12,828 nt of DNA from Gammaproteobacteria bacterium (GTDB lineage Bacteria; Pseudomonadota; Gammaproteobacteria; Methylococcales; UBA2780). Made by a program: the position numbers and the translations under genes. The DNA lies in assembly GCA_003646305.1 (NCBI GenBank), contig QNFJ01000040.1, positions 1-12,828 of the forward strand. The letters run 5' to 3'. Positions 1 through 6,738 of the stretch are shown here, piece after piece (position 1 is the stretch's first letter; each line of letters starts with the position of its first letter). The notes under the pieces were generated by a model that ran no database searches, had not been told where the DNA came from, and worked only from the letters and a program-made list of their open reading frames with translations.

Positions 1-606
1 AATGCCTATCCCCTGCCGAACTATCTCTGCTTCACCATTGTCAACGAAAGAGATTATTGTTGTGGGCGCATAAGCGATATCACCTGCATCAATAATCAGG
101 TCTACTTCATGTTCAATTCGATCTCGAATTTCATAAGGATCCACCATTGATTCATCATCATCTGGCAAAATCAGAGTCGTACTGAATAGCGGCTCACCCA
201 GTTCTCGCAAAAGTGCTTGCGCAACAGGATGGTCAGGAATTCTCAAACCGACACTTTTCCTTTTTGGGTGCATTAAGCGCTTTGGAACCTCTTTTGTCGC
301 TTTTAACACAAAGGTAAACGCACCCGGTGTAAGCCGTTTAATCAGCCGAAATGCGTCATTACCCACTTTTGCAAAATTAGAGAGCTCCGTGAGATCACTA
401 CAGATCAGGGTGAAGTTATGCTTATCATCAAGACGTCGGATCGCACGAATTCGGTCAAGTGCTCGTTTATCACCCAGGTGACAACATAGTGCATACGAGG
501 AATCTGTCGGGAAGGCGACTACCCCCCCTTTGTTAATGATCTCTACAGCCCGGCGTATTAATCTCTGTTGTGGATTATGAGGGTGAATTTCAAAAAACTG
601 TGCCAT
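1..606 (-). CDS. yciO: YciO, Sua5/YrdC/YciO-type threonylcarbamoyl-AMP synthase family protein (3' end cut by window)
   Basis: The 202 visible codons start MAQFFEIHPHNPQQRLI and match E. coli YciO (about 206 aa) from end to end, so only a few C-terminal residues are missing. The family shares the YrdC fold that binds ATP, threonine and bicarbonate to form threonylcarbamoyl-adenylate. YciO itself is a paralogue of TsaC/Sua5 whose in vivo role is less clear. Visible motifs include GGVVAFPTDSSYAL (about 28-41), KHNFTLICSDL and RIPDHPVAQALL. The ATG at 606 lies 6 bp after the tsaB stop, so the gene is translationally close to tsaB and is the last visible gene of the minus-strand operon. The only purine-rich stretch upstream, AGGGAA, is about 17 nt away, so translation may depend on tsaB. 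Membership in the YciO branch is secure; that it contributes to t6A here is inference from the neighbour. Confidence 0.93.
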   Translation of the reverse strand, partial: MAQFFEIHPHNPQQRLIRRAVEIINKGGVVAFPTDSSYALCCHLGDKRALDRIRAIRRLDDKHNFTLICSDLTELSNFAKVGNDAFRLIKRLTPGAFTFVLKATKEVPKRLMHPKRKSVGLRIPDHPVAQALLRELGEPLFSTTLILPDDDESMVDPYEIRDRIEHEVDLIIDAGDIAYAPTTIISFVDNGEAEIVRQGIGI

Positions 607-612
607 ATTATT

Positions 613-1323
613 TTACCGTTGTTCCCTATCTGCCTGTTGCTCAATCTTCGTCTTCGCCACTTTATCTCTTAGGTAAATGGGTTGCGCTTGCTCTGCCGAA
701 ACTGCCCGGCCTTTTTCAAAATCGATCACTGCCAGGCGAGCAATCGCTCCGGCCCTAGGCAAGTAGTCTACAACCGTTTGAGTTACCTGTTTGTTACCAA
801 CCCTTTTGAGTAGCAGTTCCTGATGGCTAGCCCACCCAGAACCGATTGCGATACCACTAATCCCTTCTGGAACAGTTACCGCTTCGGCACTGCAAACCTG
901 CTCTGCGACAATAGGGATAACAAACGCTGAATCACTTGACTGGTAAACACCCCAATAGACCTCATCCAGACGGGCATCGAAAGCGGGAAAGAAATAGTCA
1001 CCACCGAACTCATCCTGCGCCTGAAGTGATATTGCAGCAAGCGCTGAAATAGGAAGAACCGGCAACTCGGCACCAAAGGCAAGCCCCTGTATTACACCTG
1101 CCGCTATGCGCAGACCCGTAAATGAGCCAGGGCCACGACCAAAAGCAAGGGCATCAAGATCGGCCAATTTTAGATTTGAGGCTGCCATGACCGACTCAAC
1201 CATCTGTAAAATCAGCTTTCCGTGCTGCCGTGGTGCTAGGCGGTAATCTTCAATCACTTCACCATTGAGATAAAGTGCGACTGAGCAAGCCTCGCTCGAG
1301 GTCTCAATTGCTAGCAGCTTCAA
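613..1323 (-). CDS. tsaB: TsaB, tRNA N6-threonylcarbamoyladenosine (t6A37) biosynthesis protein
   Basis: TsaB (YeaZ) is the ASKHA-fold partner of TsaD in the cytoplasmic TsaB-TsaD-TsaE complex that transfers the threonylcarbamoyl group to A37 of ANN-decoding tRNAs. The 236-aa product opens with MKLLAIETSSEACSVAL, carries the family motif FGRGPGSFTGLRIA (61-74) and FDARLDEVYWGVY (115-127), and ends with the usual PIYLRDKVA segment (215-223). Length matches the family (about 230 aa). The start is TTG at 1323: no ATG fits, the N-terminus aligns with the family here, and GAGGGG lies 7 nt upstream. The first 20 bp overlap the 3' end of yoaA, so the two genes are probably translationally coupled. 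The yoaA-tsaB order is the same as in E. coli. Confidence 0.96.
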   Translation of the reverse strand: MKLLAIETSSEACSVALYLNGEVIEDYRLAPRQHGKLILQMVESVMAASNLKLADLDALAFGRGPGSFTGLRIAAGVIQGLAFGAELPVLPISALAAISLQAQDEFGGDYFFPAFDARLDEVYWGVYQSSDSAFVIPIVAEQVCSAEAVTVPEGISGIAIGSGWASHQELLLKRVGNKQVTQTVVDYLPRAGAIARLAVIDFEKGRAVSAEQAQPIYLRDKVAKTKIEQQADREQR

Positions 1324-3250
1324 TTTCTATCCCCTCGTTTTCATTGGCAAAAAACAGCTCAACCTCACTAATATCACGCGTTCTTTTCATTGTAGGCAGA
1401 CTATCAAGAAATTTTTGTCCATAGCCCGACTTTAGAAGGCGTGGATCACAAAACATGAAAACCCCTCGATCCGCTTCATCGCGAATAAGCCGACCAACAC
1501 CCTGTTTGAGTGCAATAGCCGCTTGTGGAACCTGCCATGACATAAACGGATTCTGCCCCTGTTTTTTGAGTGCATCCAGTCGCGCACTCAACACCGGATC
1601 ACCGGGAGAAGCGAAGGGTAACTTATCAATAATCACACAGGAAAGAACGGCCCCACGCATATCCACCCCTTCCCAAAAACTTGATGTGCCCAATAAGATT
1701 GCATTGCCTGCCTCTCTAAATTGGTCGAGCAAAGCTTGCTTGGGCTGGTCACCTTGCACCAATAACGGAAAATTGAGGCGCCCAGAGAGAATTTCGGCCG
1801 CTTCGCGCAACGCCCTGTGACTGGTAAAAAGAAAGAAGGCTCTGCCTCCACTTGCCTCAAGAACAGGGATCGCCTCTTCCACAATGTGCTTTGTAAAACC
1901 GGGGGTCGATGGCATCGGCAGTCCTTTTGGATGGTAAAAAAGAGACTGGTTGGGGTAATCAAATGGGCTATCCCACTGTTCTGACCTAACTTTCCCTACG
2001 CCAATACTTTTTGAAAAATGATCGAACTGCCCCGCCACAGAAAGTGTTGCCGAGGTAAAAATCCAGCTTTGATTCGGAACATTTAACTGTTCACCAATCG
2101 CGCTGGCAACATCCAACGGTGTTTTTGAAAGCGTAAAGGTCTTTCGGTAGGTTTCGAACCAGCGGATCCACTGCTGATCATCAGCATTATTTAAACTTTT
2201 TAGTTCAAGGCAAAAGTCATCACTACGCTTCCAGCAAGATTCCAGCCCTTTAGTATGTGCGGCAAAAGGTTTCAGTTGTTTTTCTACCTCTTCAACAAAA
2301 CTGCATAGCTGTTCAAATGCTTTTTGTAATTGAGGTGTATTTCGAATCTCTTGCCAACTCCCTCTTCGTGGATTTTCACCAAGAAGTAACCTGAACATAG
2401 CCACTTCGTTTTCTATCTGGTCCGCCAGAGCTGGAAGCTGAGAAACACTACCGGCCTCTCCTGCGTACTCTATTTTTAGATCTTTTGCCAACTCGAGTAG
2501 TTGCCTCGCGCTCACTGAGTTACCCAAAAATTGCGAAGCCACTTCGGCAATCTGATGTGCCTCATCACAAATCACCACTTCGACATCTGGTAGTAGTTCG
2601 CCAAAGCCACCTTCTTTTAGCTTCCAGTCCGCACAGAGCAGGTGGTGATTAATCACCAGTAAATCAGCTTCATGGGCTTTTCGACGCGCTTTGACCAGAT
2701 AACAATCATCGTAGACAGGGCAGTCCTGTCCCAAGCAGTTATCAACCGTCGAGGTGACTTGCGGCCAGATGGAAGAGGTTTCAGACACAGAGCTGACATC
2801 ACTCACATCACCGGTTGGTGTTCTTTTTGACCAGCGTTCAATTTTACTTAATGCAACGGCATCGGCGCGATTAAAACCCAATGTTGATTCAAGCGCGTTA
2901 TCTAGGCGAAACAGGCAAAGATAGTTACCACGCCCTTTTAAAAGTGCCGCTTTAAAGGGGACTTCAAGCACCTTCCTAATCGACGGAATATCTTTGCTGA
3001 AAAGCTGGTCCTGCAAGTTTTTTGTTCCTGTCGAGACAATAACCTTCTTACCAGAGAGGATTGCTGGTAAAAGATAGGCGTAGGTTTTGCCGGTACCGGT
3101 GCCGGCCTCTGCGATCAGGTGTTCCGATAGCTCAATCGATTCCAGTACCGCCTCAGCCATGTCCAGCTGAGCTGGGCGAAATGAGTAACCTTCAATATTT
3201 TGTGCCAGCAGGCCACCCGGCCCAAGGATATCAGAAAGACTTTCTATCAA
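1304..3250 (-). CDS. yoaA: YoaA, DinG/XPD-family Fe-S ATP-dependent DNA helicase
   Basis: This is a 648-aa superfamily 2 helicase (E. coli YoaA, 636 aa) that follows the E. coli protein along its whole length. YoaA is known to act in DNA-damage tolerance and to bind the HolC (chi) subunit of DNA polymerase III. Visible motifs in order: FRPAQLDM Q-like motif (24-31), Walker A AEAGTGTGKT (47-56), four Fe-S cluster cysteines C112, C172, C177 and C183, DEAH box (229-232), FTSATLS motif III (398-404), TSSFWEGVDMRG (522-533) and motif VI QGVGRLIR (583-590). The start is TTG at 3250: no in-frame ATG lies nearby upstream, GGAG sits 8 nt before it, and the first conserved residues follow. It begins 2 bp after the stop of the preceding small gene and overlaps tsaB at its end. 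The DinG paralogue is the alternative, but the tsaB neighbour and sequence favour YoaA. Confidence 0.95.
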   Translation of the reverse strand: MIESLSDILGPGGLLAQNIEGYSFRPAQLDMAEAVLESIELSEHLIAEAGTGTGKTYAYLLPAILSGKKVIVSTGTKNLQDQLFSKDIPSIRKVLEVPFKAALLKGRGNYLCLFRLDNALESTLGFNRADAVALSKIERWSKRTPTGDVSDVSSVSETSSIWPQVTSTVDNCLGQDCPVYDDCYLVKARRKAHEADLLVINHHLLCADWKLKEGGFGELLPDVEVVICDEAHQIAEVASQFLGNSVSARQLLELAKDLKIEYAGEAGSVSQLPALADQIENEVAMFRLLLGENPRRGSWQEIRNTPQLQKAFEQLCSFVEEVEKQLKPFAAHTKGLESCWKRSDDFCLELKSLNNADDQQWIRWFETYRKTFTLSKTPLDVASAIGEQLNVPNQSWIFTSATLSVAGQFDHFSKSIGVGKVRSEQWDSPFDYPNQSLFYHPKGLPMPSTPGFTKHIVEEAIPVLEASGGRAFFLFTSHRALREAAEILSGRLNFPLLVQGDQPKQALLDQFREAGNAILLGTSSFWEGVDMRGAVLSCVIIDKLPFASPGDPVLSARLDALKKQGQNPFMSWQVPQAAIALKQGVGRLIRDEADRGVFMFCDPRLLKSGYGQKFLDSLPTMKRTRDISEVELFFANENEGIEIEAASN

Positions 3251-3252
3251 GA

Positions 3253-3720
3253 TTAACGCTCCAGACCATCTTCTTTTGTCCAGCGTAATTCCCCAATAAT
3301 CTTGAAACGGGCAACAGAAAGCGCACCTCTTTTTTTCTGGTTCTGGCTTGGTTTATCAATCACTTCAATTAATGTTTCACGATCCGCTTCATAAATTTCA
3401 AATGGCTCATAGTCTTCATTCAGCAGAACAAGTACAACGCTATCCCATGTTTGATTGCTTTTTATCTGCCCGATTCGCTGCCCCGTTCTGGCGTCATCAA
3501 AAATAGTCCGCGCCTTAATCTGTATGCGTTTACCATCGGCATCAATTGCATCGAATCCCTTAGAGCGATCTTCACAGAGCGTCAAACTTAATAGATGAGC
3601 CGCATCATTTTCAGCAATTTCATTACTGATTCCTGGCAAGGTTTTACCGGTCGCCAGACGATAATCTTTCGCAAGCATCCGAGCCTGGGAAATCAGTTTT
3701 TGCATTGAATAGATGGGCAT
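3253..3720 (-). CDS. DUF6998-like protein with PD-(D/E)XK-like core, function unknown
   Basis: This is a 155-aa soluble protein. The first 35 residues are likely helical (SMQKLISQARMLAKDYRLATG). Then comes a conserved-looking core: E34 and E37 on a helix, GFDAID (55-60) on a strand, and GKRIQIKAR (63-71). The order acidic helix, D57, then Q67-x-K69 is that of PD-(D/E)XK nuclease folds in which the second catalytic acid is Gln. From memory the block GFDAID...QIKAR...WDSVVLVLLNEDYEPFEIY matches the domain annotated DUF6998. No activity can be claimed. The ATG at 3720 is used; a second in-frame ATG at codon 6 is possible. It lies between lpoP (32 bp upstream) and yoaA (2 bp downstream), so it is cotranscribed with a cell-wall pair and a repair helicase. 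A DNA-related role is only suggested by yoaA and the fold. Confidence 0.75.
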   Translation of the reverse strand: MPIYSMQKLISQARMLAKDYRLATGKTLPGISNEIAENDAAHLLSLTLCEDRSKGFDAIDADGKRIQIKARTIFDDARTGQRIGQIKSNQTWDSVVLVLLNEDYEPFEIYEADRETLIEVIDKPSQNQKKRGALSVARFKIIGELRWTKEDGLER

Positions 3721-3752
3721 CAGCTCAATCTCAATTTATTCAGCTATACGAA

Positions 3753-4292
3753 TTACTGAAGTTGCTTGGCTTTTTGATTGGCTAAACTGGCTTCTTCTAC
3801 CTTCCCTTGCTGCTTAAGTGAGTCGGCAATTACCTGCCAGTTTTTGGCCTGGAGTGATTGCTCTTGATCGCTCTGGATTAGTGCCAAAGACTTTCTCGCC
3901 AAATTCTCGGCTAATACGGCTTGACCCTGTTTTAAACGCAACTCAGCCAATTGCGCCCAAAGCAGGGGGTTCCTTGGGCGAATACGGACGCCACGTTCCA
4001 AGGCTGCAACGGCCGAAGGGATATCACCACCTTGCTGTAGAACTTTGGATTCATCAACAAGCGCCACTACAACTGGATCAGTGGCTGCAGCCTGTTTTTT
4101 TTCTGTCTGAGCTCTTTTGTAAGGCGTCGTTATCGGCTCATCAACGATGCTTTGCTCAGAGGAACTACCATCGTAAATAATCGGTGGGTAGCCATCCTCA
4201 ACAGGTGCAGGGCTCTGCTGGTCAGTCGATAAACCGGCACACCCAGACAAAAACAGCATTGAAGCCAAACAGCTCGTTATTTTATTGCTCAT
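3753..4292 (-). CDS. lpoP: LpoP-like TPR outer-membrane lipoprotein, presumed activator of PBP1b
   Basis: This is a 179-aa lipoprotein with a short signal peptide ending in lipobox L15-S16-G17-C18; Cys18 would be acylated and Ala19 does not signal inner-membrane retention. A Pro/Ser/Thr/Gln-rich linker (about 20-70) of the length used to cross the periplasm follows, then TPR-like helices (about 73-177), for example SAVAALERGVRIRPRNPLLW and NWQVIADSLKQQGKVEEA. In Pseudomonas, LpoP is a TPR lipoprotein encoded next to ponB/mrcB and required to activate PBP1b. The gene here begins about 22 bp after mrcB, which is the main reason for the name. The ATG at 4292 is preferred over the TTG at 4295 because AGGA lies 4 nt before the ATG but only 1 nt before the TTG. 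Sequence identity to Pseudomonas LpoP was not measured, so the role is inferred from architecture and position. Confidence 0.8.
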   Translation of the reverse strand: MSNKITSCLASMLFLSGCAGLSTDQQSPAPVEDGYPPIIYDGSSSEQSIVDEPITTPYKRAQTEKKQAAATDPVVVALVDESKVLQQGGDIPSAVAALERGVRIRPRNPLLWAQLAELRLKQGQAVLAENLARKSLALIQSDQEQSLQAKNWQVIADSLKQQGKVEEASLANQKAKQLQ

Positions 4293-4314
4293 CAATTCCT
4301 AAAAACCCTTTATT

Positions 4315-6636
4315 TCAATTGGAACCTTGTCCAAGTACGCGACCAAACCATTTCTTAATTTTATTTTCAGGCAATGTACAGGGCGAGTGCTTCTGGGGTT
4401 CTGTCCCTTTCATAAAAGGCAGCTCTCTTGCGTCAGGACATTGCTCATCAGCAAGAAGTCCATTCGCAGAATCAATCCAAAAGTAGGCGATACCCTCCGG
4501 CTGTATAAGTCCCACTGGCTGATTGCTCACCCCTTTCATAATCTCGGCCCATATTTTTAATGCGCCAGATGCCCCGGTCAGGTGCGCCGGTTTATTGTCA
4601 TCCCGACCTAACCAGACGACCGACAGAAAATCACCTGTGTAACCGGCAAACCAGCTATCACGCAGATCATTGGTTGTACCTGTTTTACCGACTAGGTTCA
4701 TATCACTAGCCATCCAGCGATAAGCTGAACGCCCCGTTCCCTCTCGCATTACTTCCTGCATAATCGTGTTCACAATATAACATGCTGCCGAATTCGCTGC
4801 CTGTCGAACAGTCAGTGGGTAGCGCTGCAAAGGCTCGCCTTGACTGGAGAGAACCGCCTGAATCGATCTCAGTGGTGTTACAAAGCAGTCTCCGGCGAAG
4901 GTTTGATACAACTGGGTAACCTCGAAAGGCGTTAAAGCAGACGCCCCCAGAAGTACAGATGGAAATGACGTCAAGGGTCGTCTCACACCCATCGTTTTGA
5001 CGGTTTCAAGAACCCTATCAACACCGACATCCATCCCTAGCCTGACTGAGGCCAGGTTATAAGAGTGTGCTAGCGCTGTGTGTAAAGGAACCGTGCCGTG
5101 CACTTTCTTATCGTAATTTCTCGGTGACCAGATAGTACCATCGCTATTTTTTAAACTGATAGGTCTGTCTTCAAGAGGTGAATTGACCGTGTAACGCTCG
5201 CTGGCGAGTGCAGACAGATAGACTACCGGCTTGATTAAAGAGCCAATTGGCCGAACAGCATCAAGTGCCCGATTAAATCCAGCATATTTAACCCGCCCGC
5301 CACCGACCATTGCAACAACCTCGCCGCCCTCTCTACGGGTTACAACAACCGCACCCTGGAGTGAACCTTTAGCCATCTTTTTTGACTTTTCAAACTGCGA
5401 CAACCTGTTCCTAACGACCTGCTCAACCTCCTTTTGAACCGTTGGCTCAAGCGTTGTAAAAATTCTTAACCCATCACTGGATAGTTCTTCGCTTTTGTAC
5501 TCTTGAAGTAGCTGCCGTCTGACCAAATCCATAAACGCCGGGAATAAACGATCTGGACGCTTTTTTGAACGCATTACATCCAGCGGTTTTAAAACAGCCG
5601 ATTGATATTCTTTAGCTGAAATAATTGATTGTTGACGCATCGAATCGAGGATCCTGTTTCGCCTCTCGACCGTTCTTTCTGGATGTTTTACTGGATTGTA
5701 GTAAGAAGGCCCTCTTACAAGTGCAACCAGTAATACCGATTGTTGTAGAGATAGTTTTTCAATTTTTTGACTGAAATAATGTTCACTCGCAAGGCCAAAG
5801 CCATGTACCTCTCTGTTTCCATCTTGCCCTAGATAAATCTCATTCAGATAAGCTTCAAGAATTTCATCTTTGTCATAATGAGCTTCGAGTATCAACGCCA
5901 TCAGCGCCTCAGTAATTTTTCGCCCAATGCTGCGCTCTGAGGAAAGGAAAAAATTCTTGACCAGTTGCTGAGTCAATGTGCTACCACCCTGGACAATTTT
6001 TCCAGAGCGCAAATTGGCCCAGAGTGCCCTTAAGATTCCTTTTGGGGAGATTCCAAAGTGGTCATAAAAATCACGATCCTCAACAAGAATCAGAGCCTGT
6101 ATAAGCTCCTCTGGAACCTGATCCAGTTTGAGAAGAATCCTGTCCTCTTTTTGTTTTGGATAAAAATTACCAATCAACGGTGGATCAAGACGTAACAGAG
6201 GAACTGTTTTACCAACAGGCAGCTCAATAATTGATGAAATAGCGTTTCCAGAGAAACTCACTCTCACTTTCTGTGGAGAACGATGCCCATCTCCAAACTG
6301 GAATTCACGAAGATACAGGTCAATTGATGTTGAGCGCAATCGATAGCTTGCCGGCTGATCTAGCGAGACTCTTTTCCGATAACGTAGTCGCTCCAGCTGC
6401 GAGGTCAATTCCTTTTTTGTCAGCTCTAATCCTGCATACAATTCCTGAGAGGAGGCAAAGACTTGTGCAGGCAACGACCAGCGTTTCCCTTCAAATTGCC
6501 GCTGAACCGTATAATCCAGGTAGCCAAGCCAGGTGAGGAAAGAAAAAAGTGCAAAAACAGTAAACCAAATAATCCATTTCTTGAAAAAAGAGGCGGATTG
6601 TTTGTTTTTCTTTTTTCGCCTTCGGGATTTTGCCAT
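4315..6636 (-). CDS. mrcB: PBP1b, bifunctional class A penicillin-binding protein
   Basis: This enzyme polymerises lipid II glycan strands and crosslinks the peptides in the periplasm. The 773-aa product has a basic cytoplasmic tail (KSRRRKKKNK), one membrane anchor (about 20-40) and a UB2H-type region (about 50-140), the domain that receives the lipoprotein activator. The glycosyltransferase follows, with catalytic Glu186 in LVEDRDFYDHFG, GGSTLTQQLVKN (217-228) and RKITEALMALILE (239-251). The transpeptidase has S466-x-x-K469 (GSLIKP), S525-Y-N527 and KTGTT (651-655). All catalytic residues are present and length fits the family (about 770-840 aa). The ATG at 6636 is the only start that keeps the basic tail and anchor, although no clear Shine-Dalgarno precedes it. 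It is the first gene of the six-gene minus-strand run, followed closely by its probable activator. Confidence 0.97.
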   Translation of the reverse strand: MAKSRRRKKKNKQSASFFKKWIIWFTVFALFSFLTWLGYLDYTVQRQFEGKRWSLPAQVFASSQELYAGLELTKKELTSQLERLRYRKRVSLDQPASYRLRSTSIDLYLREFQFGDGHRSPQKVRVSFSGNAISSIIELPVGKTVPLLRLDPPLIGNFYPKQKEDRILLKLDQVPEELIQALILVEDRDFYDHFGISPKGILRALWANLRSGKIVQGGSTLTQQLVKNFFLSSERSIGRKITEALMALILEAHYDKDEILEAYLNEIYLGQDGNREVHGFGLASEHYFSQKIEKLSLQQSVLLVALVRGPSYYNPVKHPERTVERRNRILDSMRQQSIISAKEYQSAVLKPLDVMRSKKRPDRLFPAFMDLVRRQLLQEYKSEELSSDGLRIFTTLEPTVQKEVEQVVRNRLSQFEKSKKMAKGSLQGAVVVTRREGGEVVAMVGGGRVKYAGFNRALDAVRPIGSLIKPVVYLSALASERYTVNSPLEDRPISLKNSDGTIWSPRNYDKKVHGTVPLHTALAHSYNLASVRLGMDVGVDRVLETVKTMGVRRPLTSFPSVLLGASALTPFEVTQLYQTFAGDCFVTPLRSIQAVLSSQGEPLQRYPLTVRQAANSAACYIVNTIMQEVMREGTGRSAYRWMASDMNLVGKTGTTNDLRDSWFAGYTGDFLSVVWLGRDDNKPAHLTGASGALKIWAEIMKGVSNQPVGLIQPEGIAYFWIDSANGLLADEQCPDARELPFMKGTEPQKHSPCTLPENKIKKWFGRVLGQGSN

Positions 6637-6703
6637 AAACAGAAATACGCAGGCAGCCCACCCGGGATGCCTATTTTAAGTAAGGGAGAATGTAGTTACG
6701 CAA

Positions 6704-6733
6704 ATTCTATCTTAACCGAGTAGTTAAGGATAA
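6704..6733 (-). promoter_or_regulatory. Candidate sigma-70 promoter for the mrcB operon, with an inverted repeat in the spacer
   Basis: On the minus strand, TAGAAT (6709-6704, 5 of 6 to the -10 consensus) lies 18 bp after a weak -35 TTATCC (6733-6728). The expected start would give a leader of about 60 nt before mrcB. The spacer contains the inverted repeat CTTAAC (6711-6716) / GTTAAG (6723-6728) with a 6-nt loop, which could be an operator or a weak hairpin after the upstream gene. The -35 match is poor, so this is tentative. Confidence 0.3.
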
Positions 6734-6738
6734 TGCTG

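Noticed and set aside
1455..1820. 121-codon plus-strand ORF opposite yoaA
   Set aside because: It is antisense to the conserved helicase, has a low-complexity Ser/Pro/Arg composition and no ribosome site.
3818..4486. Overlapping plus-strand ORFs of 100-120 codons opposite lpoP and the end of mrcB
   Set aside because: They mirror the conserved minus-strand genes and show no protein-like features of their own.
6711..6728. CTTAAC/GTTAAG hairpin as an intrinsic terminator after the GGDEF-EAL gene
   Set aside because: The stem is only 6 bp and AT-rich, and no T-run follows on the minus strand.
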